This document shows, in pieces, positions 6,683 to 14,278 of a stretch of 33,122 nt of DNA. Both the position numbers and the translations under genes were made by a program. The notes under the pieces were generated by a model. The model worked only from the letters and a program-made list of their open reading frames with translations, did not search any database and was not told the DNA's origin. Within the stretch, counting starts at the first letter, position 1; each line of letters opens with the position of its first letter. This DNA is from Deltaproteobacteria bacterium (GTDB taxonomy: Bacteria > Desulfobacterota > Binatia > UBA9968): positions 1 to 33,122 of the forward strand of contig JACPSE010000211.1 in the NCBI GenBank assembly GCA_016193465.1. Direction: 5' to 3'.

Positions 6683-9085
6683 CTAATGGTAAAGCTCCAT
6701 GAGTTCCACCATGCCCATCTCACGCATCTGCTCGAACAGGTATTTCTTGATCTCCCCCACTGTGTCCATTTGCAGGACTATTTGGGTGCAAGTTTTAGCC
6801 GCCTGGTAAGTCACCGAGCGGATGATCTTTTTGATCACAGGGATAAAAAGGGACCCCATGCTGAACTCCTCCAGCCCCATGCCAAGAAGAAGCAAAGCAC
6901 AAAGGGGATCACCAGCCATTTCGCCACACATCGCCACCCGCCTGCCCGCTTTTTTGGCTACCTCGATGACGTGCATCAGAGCCGAGAGCACCGCTGGATG
7001 GAGCGGTTCGTAGAGCCCTGCGACCTTGCGGTTGCTCCGGTCCACAGCCAAGAGATACTGGATGAGATCATTGGTGCCGATACTAAAAAAGTCCACTTCA
7101 CGCACGATCCGAGAGGCCAGTTGCACCACGGACGGCACCTCTACCATGATTCCCAATTCCATTTGGTGGTCGAACGGAACCTCCTCGTGTTCCAACTCCT
7201 CTTTAACTTCCGCAAGGATCTCCTTGACCTTTAGGATCTCTTCCAGGCTCGATACCATCGGAATCAGCAATCTCACCCGGCCCGAAGCCCCTGCCCGCAA
7301 GATAGCTCGGAGTTGGGTCTTGAAGATCTCCGCTACCTCTAGGGAGATGCGGATAGAACGCCAGCCCAGAAAAGGATTCGGCTCCAGGGTTGCTCTGCGA
7401 ACATAGGTAGGGTACTTGTCGGCTCCTATATCGAGGGTGCGAATGGTTACAGGCTTTCCTCCCATTCCCTCCACGACACGGCGGTAAAGCGCGTACTGCT
7501 CCTCTTCTGCCGGGAAATCCCGATAGGTCAGAAAAGGAATCTCGGTGCGGTAGAGTCCGATCCCCTGGCCTCCGTGAAGCTGGGCAAAGGCGATGTCGCT
7601 CAGAAGGCCGATGTTAGCGTAGAGGGAGACGCGGTGACCATCCTGGGTCTCTGCGGGGAGATCTCGGAGCTCATCCAGTTCCCGGTTAAAGGCGCGATAT
7701 TCCCGTTCCAACCTCTCATATTCGCGTAAGATCTCGTGGCTGGGTTTAATATAGATGACCCCGGAGTTTCCATCGACGATAAGTGAATCCCCGTGACGAA
7801 CGTTTTCCATCAGCCCGTCCACTGCGACAACGCTTGGGATTTCAAACGACTTGGCCAGAATGGAGGCGTGGGAAGTTACTCCGCCGGTAGCGAGAACGAT
7901 GCCGCGAAAGTGATCACCCTCCAGGAGCGTAAGGTCTGCCGGAGAAATGTCCTCTGCCACGAGAATGGCCTCCTCGGGAAGATCCGCTCTTTCTTCTTTG
8001 ATCCCGGAGAGGTTTTCTAGAAGCCTCTGGGCTACGTCTTTGACGTCCGCGGCTTTCTCCCTCAGATATTCGTCCTCGATCTGTGCGATGGAATTGAGAT
8101 GTTGATCAAAGACACTGCTGATCGCGTACTCAGCCACGTATCCCTCTTTATGGATCTTTGCCTCTATTTGTTCAATGATCGCTGGATCCTCAAGGATCAT
8201 GCGGTGGACATCAAACAGCGCCCCTTCCTCCCTGGAGATGAGACTGGTCATGCGCTGTTTAAGATTATTGATTTGCTCAATCCCCCTCTCAACTGCCGCG
8301 CGAAATCTCTCCCCCTCCCTCTTGGGATTCCTGGTTCGTTCTTTCTTGACAGAGGTTAAATCCAGACGTGGCCTTAAGACATAGGCGGTGCCGCGGCCAA
8401 AGCCGGGCGCCACCGAGAGGCCGGTCAGGCGACCCCTCCCTTTGTGCCATGCGCCGCGCTCGGCACGCTCCCGGCGTCTTCCCTCGTAGGAACGGAGTCT
8501 TTTCAGGGCATCCACCAGACGCTTATGATATTCCTTGCGCTCCCGCTCCTTGTCTTTCAGTGTATCCAAGAGGCGCGCCTGGATTATGATGCTCGACACC
8601 TGGGCAGAGATGGTTTTGAGGAGACGGATCTCATCGCGCGAAAACTCCCGTCGGCGCGAAGTCTGGACTACGAGCACACCCAGAGGGTTCCGTTTTTCGA
8701 TCAGGGGCACCCCCAGGAAGGAATGAAAACGCTCCTCGCCCGTCTCGGGAAAGTATTTGTAGCGGGGGTGCGCCAAGGCGTCGACCACCGTAACCGGGCC
8801 CATTTTTTCTATTACCAGACCGGTGAGACCCTCGTTTATCCCCATGGAGACTTTTCCCACGGATTCTTGATCCAGCCCCATGGTGGCGCACAGGGTAAGG
8901 CGGTTTTTCTGGCGCTCATAGATATAGAGCGAGCAAACTTCCGTCTCCATGCGTTCAGCCACAATGGCGACGATGCTTTTTAGGCTCTCTTGGAGATCCT
9001 GCGAGTGGCTGATAAGGGTGCTGATGTCCTCCAGGATCACCAGGTGGGGAACAGTCCCCTTCTCAGATTTTCGCTCCTTTACCAT
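6683..9085 (-). CDS. ptsP: Phosphoenolpyruvate-protein phosphotransferase with GAF domain (enzyme I-Ntr)
   Basis: The 800-residue protein has an N-terminal GAF domain (about 15-170), a basic coiled linker (175-215), the PEP-utilising enzyme N-terminal region, the swivelling phospho-histidine domain with GGVTSHASILAKSF (H406), and a C-terminal PEP-binding TIM barrel with GTNDLIQYLLAVDR and the conserved AMCGEMAGDP cysteine. This is the PtsP architecture that starts the nitrogen PTS phosphorelay from PEP through NPr to PtsN, controlling rather than transporting. No HPr, NPr or PtsN gene is in this window. The 5' end has a -10 element only 12 nt before the ATG and no Shine-Dalgarno, so the leader is very short. 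Downstream the gene ends about 100 bp from the oxygenase operon's start codon. Confidence 0.94.
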   Translation of the reverse strand: MVKERKSEKGTVPHLVILEDISTLISHSQDLQESLKSIVAIVAERMETEVCSLYIYERQKNRLTLCATMGLDQESVGKVSMGINEGLTGLVIEKMGPVTVVDALAHPRYKYFPETGEERFHSFLGVPLIEKRNPLGVLVVQTSRRREFSRDEIRLLKTISAQVSSIIIQARLLDTLKDKERERKEYHKRLVDALKRLRSYEGRRRERAERGAWHKGRGRLTGLSVAPGFGRGTAYVLRPRLDLTSVKKERTRNPKREGERFRAAVERGIEQINNLKQRMTSLISREEGALFDVHRMILEDPAIIEQIEAKIHKEGYVAEYAISSVFDQHLNSIAQIEDEYLREKAADVKDVAQRLLENLSGIKEERADLPEEAILVAEDISPADLTLLEGDHFRGIVLATGGVTSHASILAKSFEIPSVVAVDGLMENVRHGDSLIVDGNSGVIYIKPSHEILREYERLEREYRAFNRELDELRDLPAETQDGHRVSLYANIGLLSDIAFAQLHGGQGIGLYRTEIPFLTYRDFPAEEEQYALYRRVVEGMGGKPVTIRTLDIGADKYPTYVRRATLEPNPFLGWRSIRISLEVAEIFKTQLRAILRAGASGRVRLLIPMVSSLEEILKVKEILAEVKEELEHEEVPFDHQMELGIMVEVPSVVQLASRIVREVDFFSIGTNDLIQYLLAVDRSNRKVAGLYEPLHPAVLSALMHVIEVAKKAGRRVAMCGEMAGDPLCALLLLGMGLEEFSMGSLFIPVIKKIIRSVTYQAAKTCTQIVLQMDTVGEIKKYLFEQMREMGMVELMELYH

Positions 9086-9097
9086 AGGGTGTCGTTC

Positions 9098-9127
9098 ATT
9101 CTAAGCGGATTTAGAGACAAATTACAA
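9098..9127 (-). promoter_or_regulatory. Putative promoter of ptsP
   Basis: TTGTAA (9127-9122) and TAGAAT (9103-9098) on the minus strand are 18 bp apart. The expected start, near 9091, is only about 6 nt from the ATG at 9085, and no ribosome binding site precedes the ATG. Confidence 0.4.
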
Positions 9128-9162
9128 ATGTTGCCCGGAATCGCGTTGGGGAGGGAGAGATT

Positions 9163-10224
9163 TTACTGCGATTGCAGGATGGATCGCCTCCCTAAATGCG
9201 GGGAGGCCTTTTCCTGCACGGCGAAATAACCGGGAATCTTTTGTCCGCAGGGACAGCGGTCTCCGACAAGATGGTACTCCGAGATATCATGCCAGGAGCG
9301 GCGGATGAGGACACGGCCGCAGCTAGGACAGTAGGTTGCCTGCCCCTCCTCGTCAAAGACATTTCCCACGTAGCAGTATTTAATCCCCGCTGAGAGGGCG
9401 ATCTGCCGCGCTCGCCTTAGAGTGGCCGCGGGAGTGCTGGGCTTATCCATCATCTTGAAATCGGGGTGAAAGGCCGTGAAATGAAGAGGCACACTGTCCC
9501 CCAAATTCTTGAGCACCCAGTCGCAGAGCTGCTCGGTCTCTTCTGGATCGTCATTTTCTCCGGGAATCATGAGGTTGGTGATTTCGAACCAGATGTCGGT
9601 CTCGTTCCTAAGCCATTTGAGCGTATCTAGGACAGGATTGAGATGGGAAAAAGTCAGCTTATGATAAAATCGTTCCGTGAACCCTTTGAGGTCCACGTTA
9701 GCGGCATCAATGTAGCGGTGAACCTCCCGCCGGGCTTCGGGCGTGATGTAGCCGGCTGTTACCATGACGCTTTTGAGACCGCGCTCGCGCGCGATGCGCG
9801 AGATATCGATCACAAACTCCCCCCAAATAACCGGATCATTATAGGTAAAGGCGATGCTCGGTACGTTGTGTGCCAAGGCCAGCTTCACGACCTCCTCAGG
9901 ACTGGCGCTCAGGCTGTGAGCATCGTCCAGTTTGGCCTTGCTGATGCTCCAGTTCTGGCAGAAACGGCAGCCCAGGTTGCAGCCCGCGGTGCCGAAGCTC
10001 AAGATGCCGGTGCCAGGGAGAAAATGGTTAAGAGGTTTTTTCTCGACGGGATCAATGGCAAAGCCGGTCGGTTTGCCGTATCCCAAGGAATAGAGTTTGC
10101 CCCCTATATTCTTGCGGATGTAGCAGAAGCCGGCTTGTCCGTCGCCGATCCGGCAGTAACGTGGGCAGAGGGTGCAGAGAATCCGGCCGTCCTCCTCGGT
10201 TTTCCACCAAAGGGCCTCTTTCAT
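9163..10224 (-). CDS. amrS: AmmeMemoRadiSam system radical SAM enzyme
   Basis: The 353-residue protein carries the radical SAM motif CNLGCRFC (C82, C86, C89) in GTAGCNLGCRFCQNWSISK, a typical AmmeMemoRadiSam enzyme context. An N-terminal cysteine set (C17, C20, C24, C34 in CTLCPRYCRIGDGQAGFC) and a C-terminal zinc-ribbon-like region (YCPSCG ... CPCGQKIPGYF) match the family. The system is conserved with the AMMECR1 and Memo proteins, neither of which is in this window. Its reaction has not been settled from sequence. The gene follows ptsP's promoter region on the same strand (77-bp gap), and is first in its own direction with the heptad-repeat region behind it. Confidence 0.92.
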   Translation of the reverse strand: MKEALWWKTEEDGRILCTLCPRYCRIGDGQAGFCYIRKNIGGKLYSLGYGKPTGFAIDPVEKKPLNHFLPGTGILSFGTAGCNLGCRFCQNWSISKAKLDDAHSLSASPEEVVKLALAHNVPSIAFTYNDPVIWGEFVIDISRIARERGLKSVMVTAGYITPEARREVHRYIDAANVDLKGFTERFYHKLTFSHLNPVLDTLKWLRNETDIWFEITNLMIPGENDDPEETEQLCDWVLKNLGDSVPLHFTAFHPDFKMMDKPSTPAATLRRARQIALSAGIKYCYVGNVFDEEGQATYCPSCGRVLIRRSWHDISEYHLVGDRCPCGQKIPGYFAVQEKASPHLGRRSILQSQ

Positions 10225-10305
10225 GCCTTAAAATATCCCCCGTTTTCCGGCGCGATGCAAGGGGGTAAGAGGCGGGAGGCGTATTGTCTCGCGCCTGTTG
10301 CCTCG

Positions 10306-10347
10306 TAGCTGAAAGCTGACGCCGATGGCTGACGGCTACCAGCTATG
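10306..10347. repeat. Degenerate heptanucleotide repeat cluster (GCTGA family)
   Basis: Six consecutive 7-bp units of the form TAGCTGA, AAGCTGA, CGCCGAT, GGCTGAC, GGCTACC, AGCTATG fill the space between the divergent amrS and VOC genes. The same family recurs at 14307-14334. It resembles the short tandemly repeated repetitive (STRR) sequences of cyanobacteria in design, not in sequence. Confidence 0.55.
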
Positions 10348-10348
10348 G

Positions 10349-10354
10349 TATAAA
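10349..10354 (+). promoter_or_regulatory. Extended -10 element of the first VOC gene
   Basis: TATAAA preceded by TGG gives an extended -10 (TGnTATAAA). It ends 7 nt before the ATG at 10362, so the transcript would be leaderless or nearly so. No good -35 box is seen 16-18 bp upstream, where the heptad repeats lie. Confidence 0.45.
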
Positions 10355-10361
10355 TCCGTTT

Positions 10362-10772
10362 ATGAGCGGCGTCAAAGGTCTTAAAGGTATGCGCCACGTT
10401 GCCTTGAAGGTGAGGGATATCGGTCGCTCAAAGGCGTTTTATCAGGAGCTTCTTGGGATGGGGGTCGTGTGGCAGCCTGACCCGGGAAACGTCTATCTCT
10501 CCTCCGGCTGCGATAATCTTGCCCTGCACGAAGTGCCGCAGGGAACAGAGCATTGGTCCTCCGCTCAGCAGCTAGACCATTTCGGTTTTGTCGTGGAGAG
10601 CATCGAGAGGGTAAAGGAGCTGGAACAGGAGTTTCGCGCTAAAGACATTAAGATTGTCCATCCCTTTAAAGTCCATCGGGATGGGAGCGCCTCCTTTTAC
10701 TGCGCGGATCCGGATGGGATCATTATCCAAATGCTTTACGAGCCACATCTAAGCCCACAGGAAATAAAATAG
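10362..10772 (+). CDS. VOC (glyoxalase/bleomycin-resistance/dioxygenase) family protein
   Basis: The 136-residue single-domain protein shows the beta-alpha-beta-beta-beta repeats of the vicinal oxygen chelate fold: MRHVALKVRDIGRSKAFYQELLGMG at the front, QLDHFGFVVESIERV in the middle and DPDGIIIQMLYEP at the end. His12 and the His of LDHFGF are likely metal ligands; the end of the second repeat has Gln/Glu as the third or fourth. Proteins of this size may be lyases, isomerases, dioxygenases or resistance proteins, and I cannot tell which. The start codon follows an extended -10 element with no Shine-Dalgarno. It converges with the solute-binding protein gene 45 bp downstream. Confidence 0.82.
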   Translation: MSGVKGLKGMRHVALKVRDIGRSKAFYQELLGMGVVWQPDPGNVYLSSGCDNLALHEVPQGTEHWSSAQQLDHFGFVVESIERVKELEQEFRAKDIKIVHPFKVHRDGSASFYCADPDGIIIQMLYEPHLSPQEIK

Positions 10773-10817
10773 CTTCCTTGCCGGCAGGGGCTTTCTCGGA
10801 AACGCCCGGCAGAATCG

Positions 10818-11786
10818 TCAAACCCGAGTGGCATAAAGATCCTCGATAAAACCCGAGTCCTCAATCTCCCGCATGCAACGGGTATCCCAAACCGAAACCG
10901 GGTTCAAATCCTTTAAATTCGGGATTTCTGGATGGAGGTAAACCGCTTGCGCATGAATGTGGTAAATGGCCAATGCAGTTGGATAGGGCCTGCTCTCGAG
11001 TATTTCGATCTGCCTGTTGAAGGCATAACGAAAATATTTATCATCAACCTTGACGCCTTCGTTATCGCGAGCAAGCTTGGTAAGGATGGATAGACATTCT
11101 TCTGGATGCGTCTTTAGAAACCAAATCCCGTAGATCATGGCCTTAATGAGCTTTTCCACCGTTGCCGGGTGGGTTTTTATAAAGTCCCCGAGCATCGTCA
11201 GGGTTGCACCCATAATGTTGGGAAGGAAGCGAGTCTCTTCCAGAGCAACAAAACCGGCTTCCTCAGCCTGCATATCGAACGGGGGCTGTAGAAATGCCGC
11301 GTCCGCCTCCCCCTTCCGTAGCTGCTCCAGCATTCCCTCATAAACCGTCCCGCTTGCCGGCCTCTTGATGAACTCTACCTCTCCGTCCTCCACTTTGATT
11401 CCCTCCAGCATCAGTATCCGCCAGACGCTGGATCGGGGATGGTAGCCCTGCACGGCAATCCGTTTCCCCCGGAGGTCCTTAACGCTCTTAATGGAGGGTT
11501 TCACGCAGAGGACATCCGGGCATTTGTTCGAGATGCTCGCGACACAAATGTACTGGACCGCGCCTTTCTTGGCTCGAGCCACATAAGGTATGTGGTGATA
11601 GCCAAAGATAAGATTCAGCTTTCCTTCTTTCATATGCTGGTCCACTGTGTCATGATCCATCTCCCCGGAGGGTATGTATCGACCCTCCAAATCGATGTCG
11701 AACTTAGCCCATATTTCTTTTTCCCTCATGATGTTGATTAATATGTCGTGGGTTTTCGACCGCTGACAGGCTACGATTTTTTCCAT
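10818..11786 (-). CDS. ABC transporter substrate-binding protein-like (NMT1/THI5/SsuA type)
   Basis: The 322-residue product matches the periplasmic binding fold used for thiamine-precursor, sulfonate, nitrate and taurine binders: SVKDLRGKRIAVQGYHPRSS, LEQLRKGEADAAFLQPPF, and THPATVEKLIKAMIYGIWFLKTHPEE. I placed the start at 11786 because GAGGAGG lies 8-14 nt upstream; an ATG 42 nt earlier is also in frame but has no such site. With this start there is no signal peptide, so either it works in the cytoplasm, as in the related enzyme-like members, or the export signal was lost. No permease or ATPase gene is nearby. Confidence 0.8.
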   Translation of the reverse strand: MEKIVACQRSKTHDILINIMREKEIWAKFDIDLEGRYIPSGEMDHDTVDQHMKEGKLNLIFGYHHIPYVARAKKGAVQYICVASISNKCPDVLCVKPSIKSVKDLRGKRIAVQGYHPRSSVWRILMLEGIKVEDGEVEFIKRPASGTVYEGMLEQLRKGEADAAFLQPPFDMQAEEAGFVALEETRFLPNIMGATLTMLGDFIKTHPATVEKLIKAMIYGIWFLKTHPEECLSILTKLARDNEGVKVDDKYFRYAFNRQIEILESRPYPTALAIYHIHAQAVYLHPEIPNLKDLNPVSVWDTRCMREIEDSGFIEDLYATRV

Positions 11787-11875
11787 TGCCTTAGATCCTC
11801 CTCTTTCATCCAGAGCCTTAAACGCCAAACAAATTACTTTCGACCCTTCCGTTACCCTGTTAGTTGAGATCTCCT

Positions 11876-11903
11876 ATTATCCCAGGCCGGAGCAAATGTC
11901 CAA
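11876..11903 (-). promoter_or_regulatory. Weak putative promoter of the solute-binding protein gene
   Basis: On the minus strand TTGGAC (11903-11898) and GATAAT (11881-11876) are 16 bp apart. The -10 fits well, the -35 poorly. It lies between the hemY stop and the Shine-Dalgarno site of the next gene, giving a leader of about 80 nt. Confidence 0.3.
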
Positions 11904-11908
11904 TCAAT

Positions 11909-13327
11909 TCATTTGAGCTGCCGCACAATTCTCTCAGCCGCTTCCTCCCCGCTGTGAATGCAATCGGCGATGCCGACCCCATGATAGGCATTGCCCGCGA
12001 GGGCGAGCCCATGAAGTTTATCGAGTTGAGTCTCAATCCGCTCGATGCGCTCCCCATGGCCGACATGGTACTGCGGCATAGAGCGTGCGTGCCGATGGAT
12101 GCGGCAGAAAAGAGGCTCATTGCTGATGCCCAACAGCTCAGCCAGCTCTTGGCGTACGCCGTTTTCCATCGTGTGATCATCCTGCGTGAGGAGATGAGGC
12201 TGCAATGCCCCACCGACGAAGGCCCTGAGCAGGAGATGTCCAGCCGGAGCCCTGCCAGCATATTTTATGCTGCTGAAAGTGCAGGCGATGATCTTGCGCG
12301 ACTCGACGGCGGGAACAACAAACCCGAAACCGCTAACTGCCTGAGGGATATCGGTCTGGCGATAGGCCAAGCTCACTGTGGCGGCGGAAGAATAGGAGAT
12401 GGCGCGCAGTTCCTGTGCGATTTGAGGGGCAAGCGAGGAGAGGAGCTCGGCGGAGCTGTAAGAGGGCGCCGCCAGGATGATGCCGTCAGCGTGGAATTTT
12501 TCGGATTTGTCGGTGGTTGCTGTCCAGACTCTTTTCCCCTCGTTCCACTCCAGCCCGGTGACCCTGGCACCCAGATGCACGCTCCCCGAGGGAAGATGTT
12601 GGGTGATGGCATCCACAAGCTCCTGCATGCCGCCAAGCAGCGTCACGAAAAGACTCCAGCGCGCCCCGCTCCCCGGCTGACGGTTGCGGCGGCGCCACTG
12701 TTCCAGCCACATTGCCCAAATAACGCTTCGTCTGGAGCGTTCCATCTCCAACATACGGGGCATGGTGGCAGCCAGGCTGAGACTCTCAGGATCGGCAGCA
12801 TAAATCCCGCCGATCAATGGCTGGGCCACGCGCTCCAAGACTTCCGGGCCGAAGCGGCGGCGCACAAATGACGCCAGACTTTCATCGCTATCCGCGTCTC
12901 CCCGAGGCAGGAAGGGCTCGCACGCCACACGGAGCTTCCCCCTCCAGGAAAAGATCGGTGTCTGAACGAAGGGCCACAGACGCGTCGGGGCCAGCAGGAA
13001 AAACCCTTCAGGAAGGGGCTGCAAAGCCCCTTTGTGGACAATGTAGATGTTCTGGTTCGTCGCATTGGTAGAGACCAATCGCGAGCCGAGGCCGAGCCGC
13101 TCACACAGACGAAGCGCCCAGGGCTTTTCCGAGATAAATGAGTCAGGTCCCGCCTCTATGAGAAAGCCGCCAATCCGCTCCGTGGCGATATTGCCGCCGG
13201 GGTGGTGACTCGCCTCCAGTAACTGGATTTCCAGACCCAGCTTTCTTTCCCGGCTTAGCTCCGCCAGGCGATGGGCTGCCGCCAGACCGGCAATGCCTCC
13301 GCCTACGACGACGATGCAGTGTGTCAT
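11909..13327 (-). CDS. hemY: Oxygen-dependent protoporphyrinogen oxidase
   Basis: The 472-residue flavoprotein opens with the FAD-binding VVVGGGIAGLAAAHRL and continues with the family blocks LEASHHPGGNIATERIGGFLIEAGPDSFI, RFGPEVLERVAQPLIGGIYAADPE, and a C-terminal GLALAGNAYHGVGIADCIHSGEEAA that closes the FAD site. It oxidises protoporphyrinogen IX (or coproporphyrinogen III in the coproporphyrin route) using oxygen. Start at 13327 puts the Rossmann motif at the usual position; the reading frame upstream of it has no family resemblance. hemE and hemH lie just upstream on the same strand in Bacillus-like hemE-hemH-hemY order, but a toxin-antitoxin pair now separates hemY from hemH, and hemY seems to have its own weak promoter. 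Confidence 0.93.
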   Translation of the reverse strand: MTHCIVVVGGGIAGLAAAHRLAELSRERKLGLEIQLLEASHHPGGNIATERIGGFLIEAGPDSFISEKPWALRLCERLGLGSRLVSTNATNQNIYIVHKGALQPLPEGFFLLAPTRLWPFVQTPIFSWRGKLRVACEPFLPRGDADSDESLASFVRRRFGPEVLERVAQPLIGGIYAADPESLSLAATMPRMLEMERSRRSVIWAMWLEQWRRRNRQPGSGARWSLFVTLLGGMQELVDAITQHLPSGSVHLGARVTGLEWNEGKRVWTATTDKSEKFHADGIILAAPSYSSAELLSSLAPQIAQELRAISYSSAATVSLAYRQTDIPQAVSGFGFVVPAVESRKIIACTFSSIKYAGRAPAGHLLLRAFVGGALQPHLLTQDDHTMENGVRQELAELLGISNEPLFCRIHRHARSMPQYHVGHGERIERIETQLDKLHGLALAGNAYHGVGIADCIHSGEEAAERIVRQLK

Positions 13328-13393
13328 TCTCTTACAAGCCCTTCGAGCTGCGACAAAAGAGAATCGGGCCGACTTGAACGGTCTCTTGAGAGA

Positions 13394-13423
13394 AAAGTAT
13401 CCGATCAAGGGCTATAAGGTCAA
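13394..13423 (-). promoter_or_regulatory. Putative separate promoter of hemY
   Basis: TTGACC (13423-13418) and TACTTT (13399-13394) on the minus strand are 18 bp apart. It lies between vapC and hemY and would give hemY independent expression. The -10 is weak (three of six bases). Confidence 0.3.
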
Positions 13424-13461
13424 ACTATAGAAAGGTATATGAAACCGACCCGCCCTCATTT

Positions 13462-13923
13462 TTACCGGTATTGGCTGGGCAGGATGGACTTGAGTTCCGT
13501 GACGCCCAGCAGGTGTGGGTCCGTGGTGATGATGAGGTCGGCGTGTTCGGCCAGTCCGGAGGCCAGGTAGAGACCATCATTGTAAGAAAAAGCGTTTTTC
13601 TTTGAGTAGTAGTGTCTCCTGAGCTCGGCCGCATGAACGGCAAGCGGCACGGTGATGGGCAATATCCGCAGGTTTGCTTCCGCCTCGATAGCAGCCCGAG
13701 CAATTTCAAAGCCCAATTGGTCCTCCCGCAGATAGACATACCGGACTTCTCCGAGGAGAATAGCCGTGGAGATCCCTCGCAATCGTCCTTCCTCAAGCGC
13801 TTTGAGAACCCGTCCGGCGCCAGAAATTTCTTCTTTGGGAGCCTTCGTCGCCTCGGGGATCAGTACGGCGAGGAATACGTTGGCGTCAAGGCAAGCCAGA
13901 GAAGCAGACTCACCTCTGCTCAT
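13462..13923 (-). CDS. vapC: PIN-domain ribonuclease toxin, VapC type
   Basis: The 153-residue protein has the PIN-domain acidic set: D13 in CLDANVFLAV, E59 in ILLGEVRYVY, D116 in YNDGLYLASG and D135 in ITTDPHLL. These residues hold Mg or Mn for RNA cleavage. The gene overlaps the preceding AbrB-type antitoxin by 14 nt, the common arrangement for translational coupling. The pair sits between hemH and hemY, which are normally adjacent, so it looks like an insertion into the heme cluster. The RNA target cannot be predicted. All four acidic residues are present, so the toxin is probably active. Confidence 0.88.
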   Translation of the reverse strand: MSRGESASLACLDANVFLAVLIPEATKAPKEEISGAGRVLKALEEGRLRGISTAILLGEVRYVYLREDQLGFEIARAAIEAEANLRILPITVPLAVHAAELRRHYYSKKNAFSYNDGLYLASGLAEHADLIITTDPHLLGVTELKSILPSQYR

Positions 13924-14158
13924 CTTCCCACCCTTCCTCGAACTCCCGGTGCGCCTTGCGGAAGTCTCCGGGCGACAACTGGCTGCCTGCCAATCGGAGG
14001 GCTTCGGTCAGGCGAGGCGGTAGCGCCCGAATCCGGAAGGTGCCGTCCGGCTGTTGAACAAACACTAGGAGGTCCCCAACCTTGGCCTTCAAGGCTCGAC
14101 GGACGTCGCGCGGCAATGTGACCTGATACTTGGCAGTGATCTTGGTGACAGCGGGCAT
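13910..14158 (-). CDS. vapB: AbrB/MazE/SpoVT-fold antitoxin
   Basis: The 82-residue product has the swapped-hairpin DNA-binding domain at its start (VTKITAKYQVTLPRDVRRAL, about 4-23, then GDLLVFVQQPDG), followed by an acidic, hydrophobic tail (about 50-82) of the type that binds and blocks the PIN toxin. A good Shine-Dalgarno site, AAGGAG, lies 6-11 nt before the ATG. It is the first gene of the pair, overlapping vapC. Such antitoxins usually repress their own promoter, and an inverted repeat overlaps the -10 box upstream. Confidence 0.85.
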   Translation of the reverse strand: MPAVTKITAKYQVTLPRDVRRALKAKVGDLLVFVQQPDGTFRIRALPPRLTEALRLAGSQLSPGDFRKAHREFEEGWEDEQR

Positions 14159-14197
14159 GGTATTCTCCTTACAAATGTTTTTTGTCAGATAAGATTC

Positions 14198-14226
14198 ATA
14201 TTATCGGATAAAGTTTACTAGTTCAA
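14198..14226 (-). promoter_or_regulatory. vapBC promoter with overlapping inverted repeat
   Basis: On the minus strand TTGAAC (14226-14221) and TAATAT (14203-14198) are spaced by 17 bp. The perfect palindrome TTATCGGATAA-type sequence at 14201-14211 (TTATC/GATAA arms around one base) overlaps the -10 and is a plausible operator for the VapBC complex. Confidence 0.5.
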
Positions 14227-14278
14227 GCGCTTAGTGAAGCTTCCGACAACCATGCCCTCGTCTGCATGGATACCGCGC

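Noticed and set aside
6686-8983. Several long plus-strand ORFs (61-182 residues) opposite ptsP
   Set aside because: ptsP on the minus strand has unbroken domain motifs throughout; these are shadows.
10779-10811. TGCCGG/CCGGCA stem as a terminator between the convergent VOC and solute-binding genes
   Set aside because: Only six outer base pairs and no T-run on either side.
10890-10925. T-loop-like GGTTCAAATCC suggesting a tRNA
   Set aside because: It is inside the solute-binding protein gene and no acceptor or anticodon stem can be formed around it.
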